64,000 bases of DNA from CAWGOF01 sp963824225 (lineage in GTDB: Bacteria; Acidobacteriota; Polarisedimenticolia; Polarisedimenticolales; Polarisedimenticolaceae). The stretch spans positions 1,054,001 through 1,118,000 of the forward strand of contig CAWGOF010000003.1 of the NCBI GenBank assembly GCA_963824225.1, in the 5' to 3' direction. The position numbers were made by a program, and so were the translations under genes. This document shows, piece after piece, positions 16,237 through 25,285 of the stretch. The notes beneath the pieces are model-generated. The model searched no databases. It had not been told where the DNA came from and worked only from the letters and a program-made list of their open reading frames with translations. The stretch's first letter is position 1. The number at the start of each line of letters is the position of its first letter.

Positions 16237-16803
16237 TCACGGGTACACGCTGTCCTTCCCATGCAGAAAATGGTTGGTTGCGAACGCCATGCCGATTGAC
16301 CATTGCACGAAGTAGGCTCTGTGGTCCGCGCTGTCTCGAATCACCATGAAGCCGTCCGCTGCCAATGCCTCCCGGGACAGCGGTTCACCCTTGGGCTGCT
16401 CAAGAACTTCGTCCGGCATCCCATCGAGGTCGCGGTCTCGAAAGGTGAATACCGTCCGACGCTCGCTTGTGATCATTCGGCCGGTGCGCGGGTCTTGCGT
16501 CACCAGCGCTTGGGGCGGGCTGTCGATCGTCAGCGTCAAGGCCAGGCCCGGGCCTCTCTCCAGGGACAAGTTGACTTTGGCTGCACCGCCCGGCCCACTC
16601 CGATAGGAAGCGGTCAGCTGGCCTTTGGCGGAGTCCAGCGTGTTGTTGAGTTCCGAATAGTCCTTCAACCACCAAGCCTGGCCCTTGAAGGCCTGGACCA
16701 CCCTCCCATCGGGAGGCACCGCTGGCCCTGCTGGTTCTGCGCACGAGATAACGCAGACCAGCACGATCGCGAGGGCGACTCGGGGGGCCACGCCAGCCTT
16801 CAC
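16237..16803 (-). CDS. Array cargo: lipoprotein of unknown function
   Basis: A 188-residue protein whose signal peptide ends in the lipobox VISC (Cys near residue 21). The mature part contains DRDLDGMPDE, a Ca-loop-like motif, and no known domain. The GTG start at 16803 follows GGGAG. A TATACT -10 on the minus strand (16857-16862) overlaps the beginning of repeat copy 5, so the promoter seems to lie at the array repeat. It is predicted to be membrane-anchored on the periplasmic side. Confidence 0.72.
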   Translation of the reverse strand: MKAGVAPRVALAIVLVCVISCAEPAGPAVPPDGRVVQAFKGQAWWLKDYSELNNTLDSAKGQLTASYRSGPGGAAKVNLSLERGPGLALTLTIDSPPQALVTQDPRTGRMITSERRTVFTFRDRDLDGMPDEVLEQPKGEPLSREALAADGFMVIRDSADHRAYFVQWSIGMAFATNHFLHGKDSVYP

Positions 16804-16858
16804 ACTGTGCTCCCGACGCCGAGGTTCGGGGCCGCGGGTCCGGCCGCAGAAACAGAAG

Positions 16859-16916
16859 TATACCCATCCGAGTGGACAACGATGAGAGTCACAAGCTGCG
16901 CGGGATGGCTTGCTAG
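16859..16916 (+). repeat. Array repeat copy 5 (decayed, distal end)
   Basis: TATACCCATCCGAG (Tyr-Thr-His-Pro-Ser) and AAGCTGCGCGGGATGGC followed by TTGCTAG remain; the middle is diverged with a one-base shift. It is the last copy I can find, 112 bp before the next large gene. Confidence 0.7.
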
Positions 16917-17028
16917 GCGCCAGTATTGCCCCCGTTTGAGGCCAATCTGGCTTTCAGACGCCCTCGGTCCCCTTCCCCGCCCCGTTCCGCGCTATAACTA
17001 GTCCAACACTACCGGGACAGGGGGGCGC

Positions 17029-20000
17029 ATGATCCGGCTACAAGTCCGCGCAGCAACCGTGATACTCGCAATCGGTGCTGCTTCCTTCCTCTTCCGGACC
17101 GCCTCGGCGACTGCGCGCGAAGGACCTCGGGAACTTGACCTCGAGCAGCGAGTCCAGGCCCAGAGAGCGATCGAAGAAGTCTATTCGCGCCACCGCATCT
17201 GGCCCAGCGAGAACCGCACACCGAAACCAGCGCTATCCGTCATGATGCCGGACACCGCAATCCGCGCGAAGGTAGTCGACTACCTCAGGAAATCGAACGC
17301 GCTCCAGGCGATCTGGGGAAGCCCGATCACGCGAGATCACCTTCAGTCCGAAATTGAACGCATGGCAACACACACGCGCGAGCCCCAGGTTCTGCGCGAG
17401 CTGTTCGACGCACTGCACAACGATCCTGTCATCATCGCCGAAACGCTCGCCCGACAAGCACTCGCCGACCGCCTGATTCGCGAGCGCTACAAGAAGGACG
17501 AGCGCCTCCACACCTCCGCCCGGACCCGCGCGGTAAACGGAGCGAGTAGCGTGTCAATCGTCTCAGATCTGCCGCACGTCGCCGATGAGTACTTTGAGTG
17601 TGCTTCGCGGCCGACGCTCAGTCGATCGCGGGAAGGTCGACCGGGGCTGGATGAGTTCTTGTTCGTTGAAGATTGCGAGCGCCTACTCGGGGAACTCAAT
17701 AGCGGCGAGATCCCGGTCGTTCCACGGCCGAGAGGGTCCAGTTCGCAAGTCGTTAAGGAGACCGACGAGGGGTTTATCGCCGGCGCAATACTTAGCAAGC
17801 AGACCGATGCCATTAGGATCGGGATAGGGTTTTGGCCGAAGGTCAGCTTTGAGTCGTGGTGGTCCAAGCAGAGCCGGACGACGAGTCGTCAGCCGCCCGC
17901 ACACTCGACCGATTACTCCATGGTCGAGCCTCGAGGCGCGTTCTCGTGTCTCCCAGGTACGTGGAGCCCGACCTCCGTCGTGGGAGCTCCTGCGCCTCGT
18001 TACATGCTGAACACGGGAATCTGGACTGGCGCCGAACTGGTTGTCTGGGGAGGTTTTGACTTTGTCCCTTACGTGTTCTTCCAGAGCGGCGGTCGCTACA
18101 ACCCTGCGATTGACAATTGGCAAGCAACCGCGATCGATGGCGCCCCTTCCCCGCGGAATTGGCATGCAGCGATATGGACCGGCACCGAGGTCATCGTGTG
18201 GGGTGGTAAGACGGATGTGTACTTTGACACTGGCGGTCGCTACAACCCCACAACGGACGTCTGGCAGGCGACATCGGTCATCGGCGCCCCGTTTGCTCGC
18301 GAACTGCACACGGCAGTGTGGACGGGCGAGGAGATGATCATCTGGGGCGGGCGTCGCCACGATGGATCAAGTTATGTGTACGAGAGCTCCGGGGGGCGGT
18401 ACAACCCTCTAAGTGACACGTGGTCACCGACGTCTGTTCTTAACGCCCCCCAGGGGGTCGTAATTGGTACCGCCGTGTGGACCGGCAGCGAGATGATCGT
18501 CTGGGGTGGACAGTATTTTTCGGACGGACAATGGCGTGCTGTCAACACAGGAGGCCGCTACGACCCGGAATCGAATCTGTGGGCGAGCACGTCAACTGTG
18601 TTGGCGCCGGCGGGGCGCGGTTGGCATTCCGCGGTCTGGACCGGCAGCGAGATGATTGTCTGGGGAGGCGGATCGAGCATCGCCTTCTGGAATACTGGCG
18701 GTCGATACGACCCAGGCACCGACACTTGGGTGGAGACCAACCAGGCGGACGCTCCGTCGCCACGCGCCGGTGCCACGGCGGTGTGGACCGGCAACGAAAT
18801 GGTCGTCTGGGGCGGCGAGGCCGAGGGGGGCGGCCAGTTCGTCAACCTCAACACAGGCGGACGTTACACGCCCGCGCTCGACGCATGGGTCCCGACGTCG
18901 ACTGCGGGCGCTCCCAGCGAGCGTGCACGACACACAGCAGTCTGGACCGGCGCGGAGATGATCGTGTGGGGCGGGTCGAACCCCAGTGAATGCTGGGACT
19001 CGGGTGGTCGTTACTGCGTCTCGAACTGTGCCACGGCTTCGGTTTGGTATCAGGACCGGGACGAGGATGGACAGGGCGACGCGTCGGTCTTCGTGTATTC
19101 CTGTGCCGAACCCGAGGGCTATGTCCCGTCGCAGGCCGATTGCGACGACACGAGAGCGAGCGTGCACCTTGGCGCTCCGGAGCTCTGCGACGGTCTGGAC
19201 AACGACTGCTCGGGTGGTGTTCCCTTGATCGAGGCCGATGCGGACGGCGACACGTACCGGGCGTGCGCCGGCGACTGCGACGACTCGTCCCCGACCTCTT
19301 ACCCTGGTGCTCCAGAGTTCTGCGACGGCTACGACAGCGATTGCGATGGTCTGCTCAGTAACGGCACTCCTTGCGGCCCTCATGAGATCGGTTCCGTCCC
19401 TCTTGCCCAGCGCCCCTACGCTGTGGCGATTACGCCGGATGGGTCGACTGCACTCGTTACCCGGCTCGTTCAGAGCGACGTGGTGTTCATCGACGTGCAG
19501 ACTCGCGCGCCCATCGGAGCCGTCACCGTGGGCGAGGATCCAGTGGCTGTCGCTGTGACCCCTGACGGCACTACCGCCATCACGGCTGACATCGGCGAAG
19601 AGACGATCACCTTCATCGACCTGACCTCCCGGACGGTCATCGGAAGCACTCCGACGCCCGGTGACCCGTGGGACGTGGCGATCACTCCGGATGGCAGTCT
19701 CGCCGTCGTTCCCAGAGGTAGTTCCAGCGCCGACAACGTCTTGTTCGTCGATATTGCATCGCGCTCCATCGTCGACTCGTTGGCGGTAGGCACCTACGTG
19801 TGGGCCGTCGCGATCACCCCAGATGGCACCAAGGCCCTCGTGACGGACCTTGACGGCAACGCCGTCCACGTGATCGATCTGGCCTCGCGAAACGTCTTGA
19901 CGTCGATTCAAGTCGGCACTCGTCCGGCGCGAATCGCCGTTACCCCTAACGGAACGACCGCGTTCGTGGCGAACTTCGTCTCGGCCGACGTCAGCGTCAT

Positions 20001-22710
20001 CGATATCGCGACTCTGACGGTCATCGATACGATCCCCATGGAAGGGATCGATGTGTGGGCCGTCGCCGTTACGCCTGACGACACGACGGTGTTCGTGATC
20101 TACCAGGACTCGACCGACCCCGTCGGCCGCGTGACGACGGTTGACGTTGCGTCCCGGGCGCGCATCAATACGGTAACCACCGGGAACCGGCCCCGCGGAA
20201 TCGACGTCATGCCGTTAGGTAGAGTCGCCTGGATCGCGCACGAGCATGGGAATGAAGTCACGATTATCGCTGAGTGCACAGATACCGACGTTGACGGCTT
20301 CTTCGAGGAGCCCGGATGCGGCACCTCCTCCGACTGCAACGACAGCAACGCGACCGTGTATCCCGGTGCGTCGCAAGTCTGCGATGGTATGAACAACGAC
20401 TGCGACGACGGTGCTTGGCCAACTCTGCCGTCGAACGAAACTGACCTGGATGGGGACGGAACAAGTGTGTGCTCGGGGGACTGCGACGAAGCACGGGCGA
20501 GCGTCTACCCGGGTGCCGTAGAGCTGTGTGACGGGTTGGACAATGACTGCGCCGGCGGGGTTCCCGCTATTGAGGCCAATGCCGACGGTGATTCCTACCG
20601 CGTGTGCGCGGGCGACTGCCACGACGCGGTTTCGGCCTTCTATCCTGGTGCGTCCGAGACCTGCGACGGCTACGACAACGACTGCGATGACGTGATCGAT
20701 GACGGTCTCGATTGCCCCACCGACTGCGAGAGCCCCGAATTGGTCGGCACCAATACCCGCCTCACGTTCGATTCGGCGGGGTCCTCCCACCCGGCTATCG
20801 TGTGGAACGGAGCAGAGTACGCGGTCGTGTGGCAAGACAGTCGGGATGGCACCTCGCAGATCTATTTCGCACGCCTCGACGCAGCGGGTCACCGTCTCAG
20901 CGAAGACTTGCGCTTGACGAACGGGCCGGCGATAAAGCCAGCCATCGCTTGGACCGGTTCGGAGTATGGCATTGCTTGGTTTGGCAGTCCGGGCAGTGTG
21001 TCTTTCAAGACGGTCACCCTCTCGGGCGTCCCGCTCGGCACAGAAGAACCGATCAGCTTTAGGCCCGTGGCACACGGAGGCAGTGCGACACCCCCATCGC
21101 TGGTCTGGACCGGCTCGCAGTTCGGCCTGACCTGGATGGGAATTGACGACGAGAACATCGAGCAGACGTACTTCGCTCGAGTCGACAGGTACGGTCACCG
21201 GATCGGGGACGAGGTCAACGTATCGAACAGCCCCTTCAACCCTTGGTACAACGAGTTCCCCTCTGTTGCGTGGAGCGGCTCCCGGTTTGGGATTGCGTGG
21301 AAGGTGTGGGATCCTGGCGTCAGCTTCGCTACTCTCGACGCGACTGGGACCGTTCAGAGCCTGCAGCCCCCCATAGGCTGCGGAAGCTCAATCCCTGGGA
21401 CGTCGGTGAAGTGGACGGGGACCGAGTTCGGTGTCCTGTGTGGCACCGGCGTCTCGTTCCAAGTTGTCAGATTCAGTGAGAATGGGGCGCTGCTCGAATC
21501 GCCCTACATCTGGGCGAACGTAGGCCCATTCGCCGGAGGGGCACTGGCACACACCGGGACTGAATTCGGAGCGCTGTTAGCAGATTACCCCTCCCGCGAT
21601 CTGCTCCTACACCAAGTTGACAACTACGGCAACGAGATCGGCCCACCAGCGACGTTTGCAACGTCTCTACAGTTATGTGACGACGGCCCAGACTCTCGTG
21701 ACGAATCTCTGGTTTGGAACGGTTCTTCATACGCAGCAGTGTGGTGCAGCGAGCAGGACGGCAACCGAGAGATCTACTTTGGGCGCATGGGTTGCAACTG
21801 CCGAGACCAGGATTCTGACGGCGTATCGAGCTGCAACGAGTGCGACGATGCGCGGGCGAATGTGCATCCAGGCGCCCCAGAACTGTGCGACGGGCTGGAC
21901 AACGACTGCGTTGATGGCGTCCCTGCGGCCGAGGCCGACGTGGACGGCGACGCGTTCCGAATCTGCCAAGGCGACTGCGACGACACGAGCCCGGCTCGGT
22001 TCCCGGGCAACCCGGAGGTCTGCGACGCGATCGACAACAACTGCAACGCCCTCGTCGACGAGGACGCGCTCGGCGAGGACACCGACGGGGACGGCGACCA
22101 CAACCTGTGCGACAACTGCCCGCTGGTGGCCAACCCAACGCAGATAGACACCGACGCGGACGGGCGAGGAAACTCCTGCGACAACTGTACGTTCGCAGCG
22201 AATCCCGCTCAGCAGGATACGGACGCCGATGCTCGAGGCGACGCCTGCGACAACTGCCGCCTCGACTACAACCCGCTGCAGGACGACTACGACGGCGATC
22301 GGGCGGGCGACGCCTGCGACAACTGCCTGTTCGACTACAACCCGGCGCAAACGGACCTGGATGACGACGTCGAGGGCGACCTCTGCGATCTCGACGACGG
22401 GCTGATCTACATCCTCTTCCACCAGAACGACTACGTGGAGTGGCAGGAGGAGACAGGGTTCACGACCTGGAACTCGTACCGTGGCGACCTGGCGGTCCTC
22501 CGCAGCGGCGGCCCGTACACCCAGCTGCCCGGCTCGAACAGCCTCGCAAGCCGGCACTGTGGACTGACGGATCCCTGGGCGCTCGATGACGTCGACCCCC
22601 TGCCCGGTAAGGCAGCGTTCTTCCTGACCACTGGCGTGTTCGGCGGCGAGAGCAGCCTGGGGAAGAACAGCGCGGGAGTCACCAGGCCGAACGCGAATCC
22701 GTGTCCGTAG
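17029..22710 (+). CDS. Giant secreted mosaic protein (Kelch, metal-binding motif, YVTN propeller, thrombospondin-3)
   Basis: Extracellular protein of 1893 residues with a signal peptide. Residues about 45-170 are helical and resemble the N-terminal SurA/PPIase-like region that precedes Kelch repeats in some environmental phyla. About 310-680 hold seven Kelch-like units built on WTGxEMIVWGG and GGRYNP. Clusters of the metal-binding motif (DCDD, PGAxE, CDGxDNDC) occur near 700-780, 1090-1230 and 1605-1690. Between them lies a YVTN-type beta-propeller (AITPDGS repeats, 795-1070) and a second propeller-like region (1240-1580). Thrombospondin type-3 loops (DNCP, TDADGRG) end the repeats. A TATAAC -10 lies at 16993-16998. 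A role in surface binding is inferred only. Confidence 0.85.
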   Translation: MIRLQVRAATVILAIGAASFLFRTASATAREGPRELDLEQRVQAQRAIEEVYSRHRIWPSENRTPKPALSVMMPDTAIRAKVVDYLRKSNALQAIWGSPITRDHLQSEIERMATHTREPQVLRELFDALHNDPVIIAETLARQALADRLIRERYKKDERLHTSARTRAVNGASSVSIVSDLPHVADEYFECASRPTLSRSREGRPGLDEFLFVEDCERLLGELNSGEIPVVPRPRGSSSQVVKETDEGFIAGAILSKQTDAIRIGIGFWPKVSFESWWSKQSRTTSRQPPAHSTDYSMVEPRGAFSCLPGTWSPTSVVGAPAPRYMLNTGIWTGAELVVWGGFDFVPYVFFQSGGRYNPAIDNWQATAIDGAPSPRNWHAAIWTGTEVIVWGGKTDVYFDTGGRYNPTTDVWQATSVIGAPFARELHTAVWTGEEMIIWGGRRHDGSSYVYESSGGRYNPLSDTWSPTSVLNAPQGVVIGTAVWTGSEMIVWGGQYFSDGQWRAVNTGGRYDPESNLWASTSTVLAPAGRGWHSAVWTGSEMIVWGGGSSIAFWNTGGRYDPGTDTWVETNQADAPSPRAGATAVWTGNEMVVWGGEAEGGGQFVNLNTGGRYTPALDAWVPTSTAGAPSERARHTAVWTGAEMIVWGGSNPSECWDSGGRYCVSNCATASVWYQDRDEDGQGDASVFVYSCAEPEGYVPSQADCDDTRASVHLGAPELCDGLDNDCSGGVPLIEADADGDTYRACAGDCDDSSPTSYPGAPEFCDGYDSDCDGLLSNGTPCGPHEIGSVPLAQRPYAVAITPDGSTALVTRLVQSDVVFIDVQTRAPIGAVTVGEDPVAVAVTPDGTTAITADIGEETITFIDLTSRTVIGSTPTPGDPWDVAITPDGSLAVVPRGSSSADNVLFVDIASRSIVDSLAVGTYVWAVAITPDGTKALVTDLDGNAVHVIDLASRNVLTSIQVGTRPARIAVTPNGTTAFVANFVSADVSVIDIATLTVIDTIPMEGIDVWAVAVTPDDTTVFVIYQDSTDPVGRVTTVDVASRARINTVTTGNRPRGIDVMPLGRVAWIAHEHGNEVTIIAECTDTDVDGFFEEPGCGTSSDCNDSNATVYPGASQVCDGMNNDCDDGAWPTLPSNETDLDGDGTSVCSGDCDEARASVYPGAVELCDGLDNDCAGGVPAIEANADGDSYRVCAGDCHDAVSAFYPGASETCDGYDNDCDDVIDDGLDCPTDCESPELVGTNTRLTFDSAGSSHPAIVWNGAEYAVVWQDSRDGTSQIYFARLDAAGHRLSEDLRLTNGPAIKPAIAWTGSEYGIAWFGSPGSVSFKTVTLSGVPLGTEEPISFRPVAHGGSATPPSLVWTGSQFGLTWMGIDDENIEQTYFARVDRYGHRIGDEVNVSNSPFNPWYNEFPSVAWSGSRFGIAWKVWDPGVSFATLDATGTVQSLQPPIGCGSSIPGTSVKWTGTEFGVLCGTGVSFQVVRFSENGALLESPYIWANVGPFAGGALAHTGTEFGALLADYPSRDLLLHQVDNYGNEIGPPATFATSLQLCDDGPDSRDESLVWNGSSYAAVWCSEQDGNREIYFGRMGCNCRDQDSDGVSSCNECDDARANVHPGAPELCDGLDNDCVDGVPAAEADVDGDAFRICQGDCDDTSPARFPGNPEVCDAIDNNCNALVDEDALGEDTDGDGDHNLCDNCPLVANPTQIDTDADGRGNSCDNCTFAANPAQQDTDADARGDACDNCRLDYNPLQDDYDGDRAGDACDNCLFDYNPAQTDLDDDVEGDLCDLDDGLIYILFHQNDYVEWQEETGFTTWNSYRGDLAVLRSGGPYTQLPGSNSLASRHCGLTDPWALDDVDPLPGKAAFFLTTGVFGGESSLGKNSAGVTRPNANPCP

Positions 22711-22730
22711 TGCCCATCGGAGGGACTGCC

Positions 22731-24650
22731 ATGCACCGAGGCCTACTCGTGGCCGCCGCTCTACTCCTCGCCCCTGCCCAGTCGAGCCAGCCGTCGCCGC
22801 CGGAGCCTGGCGCCACAGCTGAAGCCACGGCCCAGTCTGCGGGGAAGCTACAACTGACCGTCATGTTGGTGGCCGCAGACCTCTCCGTGAGGCCAGTTCC
22901 GAAGCGGGCCTTCATTATCACCCGTTCGGCTGAACAAGCATCGGAGCCAACGCTGACGACAGGCTTCGACGGCCGTGCGAGCTTGTCGTTGCCGCCTGGG
23001 GACTATCGGCTGCATAGTGCGGATCCACTCGCGTTTGAATCGCGACGTTTCTCATGGGACGTCCCCTTCAGCATTCATGCCGGCGGCGAGACCGTCGTGG
23101 AACTCTCGAACGACAACGCGGCCATCACCGAAGCAGCGCGGCCGCCGTCTTCGCCGGTCGAGAGTGACGAATCTGGCCTCTACCGACGATTTCGGGACAG
23201 CGTGTTCACGGTGTGGTCGGAACACGGGCACGGCAGTGGCTTCTTAGTGGACCGGCGCGGACTGATCGTCACCAACCACCACGTCGTCCGCGAATCCGAG
23301 TATCTGGCGGTGCAGCTGGATTCGCAGCGGAAGTATCCAGCCACCTTGGTCGTCAAGAGCGATTCCCAAGACCTCGCCGTTCTCCGCGTTCACCCAGACG
23401 TCTTGCAGGGCATCCAGCCCTTGCCACTCTCCGGTGCAGGCCGGACAGAATCCCCTGTTTCGGTCGGGGAGCGCGTTTTGGCAATCGGTAGCCCCCTGCA
23501 CGCGGAAGGAGTGTTGACTTCGGGCATCGCGAGCAAGATCGAGCAGGACGCCATCTACACAGACGTCAGTATCAACTCGGGCAATTCGGGCGGGCCGCTA
23601 TTCAGTATGCTGGGCGAAGTCATCGGCGTGAATACGTTCGTCGATAGCGGTTCAGTCGGCCCTGGCATCTCTGGGGCCGTGCGAATCCACGTCGGCCTTG
23701 GCCTGATTCAAGCAGCAGTTCAAGTACTTGAGAGCACGCCGCCGCCGTCCTCACAGCGGCTGCCGGTCGCATCCAGCTACACCTTTCCTCCGGGGGCGCT
23801 CCGCAAGGCCGCGCTTATGCGGTCCGTGGATCCGAGGCGGTATCACGCGGAGGCGGGGGGGGTTGATGTACAGATTGTCACGCCCGTTGTGATTGCAGCT
23901 TTGGAGCTGTCGGCTGAGAAGGAAGCCGCGGACCAACATGCACGGCGCACCCGCGACGACCCCGGGGCCAAACCATACACGCCGGGTCAGGACTTCTACG
24001 AGTGGCGACGTTACGTCGGCGACTTTCGGCCCGTGGTTACCGTTCAAGCTGTTCCTGAGATCGTCATGACAGGAGGCAGCCTCGCCGCGAAGATTCTCCT
24101 TGGTCTGAGCGCACCTGGTCGTTTTCGCTTCAAGACCGACTTCGTGCGGATGGAACTGCGTCGCGATGGGGTTGTGGTCGGCCCGATCTTCCCCGGACGG
24201 ATCCCCAATGTGCTGGCCTTTCAGGTTGGTGTGGATCGAATGAACGACGTCTCTTTCCTGGGCAGCTACGAGTATCCACCCGAGGCCTTCAAGCCGGGTT
24301 CAGTCGTCGAATTGGCAGTGTACGTTTCAGGTCGACAGGCGCCACATGTGCGCACGCTCCCTCCAGAGCAGCTTGCGTTGGTTTGGAGCGACTTCGAACC
24401 GTTGATCCAGTCTCTTCAGGCGGAGGTCGATGGCGACGGACCCGCGCCGCCAGGACCCGATGCCGAAGCACACCTGGACGCTCTCGTGCTCGTATATCTC
24501 CGCAACAGTCGTGGATGGGTTGAGCCGGGCGTGATCGCCAGGTCGTTAGCGCGGCAGCTCACCGAGGTTGAGGAGTCCCTTCTCCGCTCCGCGCAGGCTG
24601 GCCTAGTCGTTCAGCAGGAAGGTAACGTCAAGCGGTTTCGCATCCCGTGA
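22731..24650 (+). CDS. Exported Deg/HtrA-like serine protease with C-terminal extension
   Basis: A 639-residue protein with a signal peptide. Residues about 40-130 form a carboxypeptidase-regulatory-like beta domain. A trypsin-type domain follows at about 155-345 with His184 (TNHHVV), Asp214 (DLAVLRV) and Ser286 (NSGNSGGPL). The last 290 residues match no domain I recognise and no PDZ is obvious. The ATG at 22731 is chosen because GGAGGGA precedes it. It starts 20 bp after the giant mosaic gene and is likely co-transcribed with it. Confidence 0.85.
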   Translation: MHRGLLVAAALLLAPAQSSQPSPPEPGATAEATAQSAGKLQLTVMLVAADLSVRPVPKRAFIITRSAEQASEPTLTTGFDGRASLSLPPGDYRLHSADPLAFESRRFSWDVPFSIHAGGETVVELSNDNAAITEAARPPSSPVESDESGLYRRFRDSVFTVWSEHGHGSGFLVDRRGLIVTNHHVVRESEYLAVQLDSQRKYPATLVVKSDSQDLAVLRVHPDVLQGIQPLPLSGAGRTESPVSVGERVLAIGSPLHAEGVLTSGIASKIEQDAIYTDVSINSGNSGGPLFSMLGEVIGVNTFVDSGSVGPGISGAVRIHVGLGLIQAAVQVLESTPPPSSQRLPVASSYTFPPGALRKAALMRSVDPRRYHAEAGGVDVQIVTPVVIAALELSAEKEAADQHARRTRDDPGAKPYTPGQDFYEWRRYVGDFRPVVTVQAVPEIVMTGGSLAAKILLGLSAPGRFRFKTDFVRMELRRDGVVVGPIFPGRIPNVLAFQVGVDRMNDVSFLGSYEYPPEAFKPGSVVELAVYVSGRQAPHVRTLPPEQLALVWSDFEPLIQSLQAEVDGDGPAPPGPDAEAHLDALVLVYLRNSRGWVEPGVIARSLARQLTEVEESLLRSAQAGLVVQQEGNVKRFRIP

Positions 24651-24684
24651 CCCAGCGGTGCTGCTGGGGGTGCACGCTAGCGAC

Positions 24685-25044
24685 CTAGTCTTCCGGCTCG
24701 TAGACTGTCGAGTCGCCAAGACTCCAGAACCCAGATTGCTTGAATGCGCTGGCCAGGGACGAATACCATCCATCGTCACGCCCGAACCGTGTGCCTCTGG
24801 CCGATACTAGGCCCCAGGGATAACCAGTCTCTCCGTATCCATGCTCCGAGTAGGCAATCCGGAGACCCTCTGGGAGCACAGCGACATACCAACATGGGTA
24901 CATAGTGCGAGAGAGTGAGAATTCCCATTCCCGTCGATGCATTCGTGGCTCGACAAGGAACGTGACAAGCTCGCTGCGCACCTCTTCGTCGTCGATGCGC
25001 TCAAGCTCAACGTCAATGACCCGTTCGAGCTCCTTCTCGTCCAC
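24685..25044 (-). CDS. Small hypothetical protein near the tRNA fragment
   Basis: An acidic 119-residue protein, with an N-terminal charged helix (DEKELERVIDVELERIDDEE) and an aromatic-rich second half (YPCWYVAVLPEG, FGRDDGWYSSLASAF). No family is recognised. The GTG start has only a weak GGAG upstream. It runs convergent to the protease gene with a 34-bp gap. It looks like an immunity-type or cargo protein in size, but that is a guess. Confidence 0.55.
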   Translation of the reverse strand: MDEKELERVIDVELERIDDEEVRSELVTFLVEPRMHRREWEFSLSRTMYPCWYVAVLPEGLRIAYSEHGYGETGYPWGLVSARGTRFGRDDGWYSSLASAFKQSGFWSLGDSTVYEPED

Positions 25045-25231
25045 GGCTCGCTCCGCTGAAGCTCTCCGGCCGGCAGTCCAGAGCGAGAGAGCCCGTCCGG
25101 CCTCTCCCGCTGGCTCGCACCCGAGGCCCCGCGCGAGAGAGCTTACGCCCTCGCCGGGTTTGCGCGGAAGTCCGCGGACCTTCGAGACGTCCCGAAACCT
25201 GGCTCTCGGCCCGTTTTGGGATTTGAACGCC

Positions 25232-25285
25232 TGGCTCCCCAGACAGGACTCGAACCTGCGACCCGGTGGTCAACAGCCACCCGGC
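25232..25285 (-). tRNA. tRNA-Asn (GTT) 3' fragment, probable attachment-site remnant
   Basis: The minus strand holds the anticodon arm (stem GGTGG/CCACC, loop CTGTTGA with anticodon GTT at 25272-25274), variable region, T arm (GCAGG, TTCGAGT, CCTGT), 3' acceptor strand CTGGGGA, discriminator G and encoded CCA. The D arm and a matching 5' acceptor strand are missing; in their place is the 3' end of the DUF4301 gene, whose TAG directly abuts the fragment. A 3' tRNA piece of this kind is the usual scar of integration into a tRNA gene. Confidence 0.75.

Larger units (their letters stand above)
12019..16916. mobile_element. Cassette-like array bounded by copies of the recombinase 3' end
   Basis: The recombinase gene is followed by five modules, each ending in another copy of the last part of the recombinase gene. 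The modules are 12604-13135, 13136-13547, 13548-14550, 14551-15530 and 15531-16916. Their cargo is a zinc-ribbon-like protein, an 88-residue protein, a Rieske protein with a 112-residue partner, an exported trypsin-like protein, and a lipoprotein with a 186-residue protein. Six of the seven cargo genes run opposite to the recombinase. The layout parallels integrons, but with repeats derived from the recombinase coding sequence instead of attC hairpins. Confidence 0.72.

Noticed and set aside
12604..16916. The spaced repeats could be a CRISPR array or attC-type integron sites.
   Set aside because: The repeats are 55-111 bp, unevenly spaced at 0.4-1.4 kb, and are coding copies of the recombinase 3' end. 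There are no short spacers, no cas genes, and no attC-like imperfect hairpin with the usual core sites.
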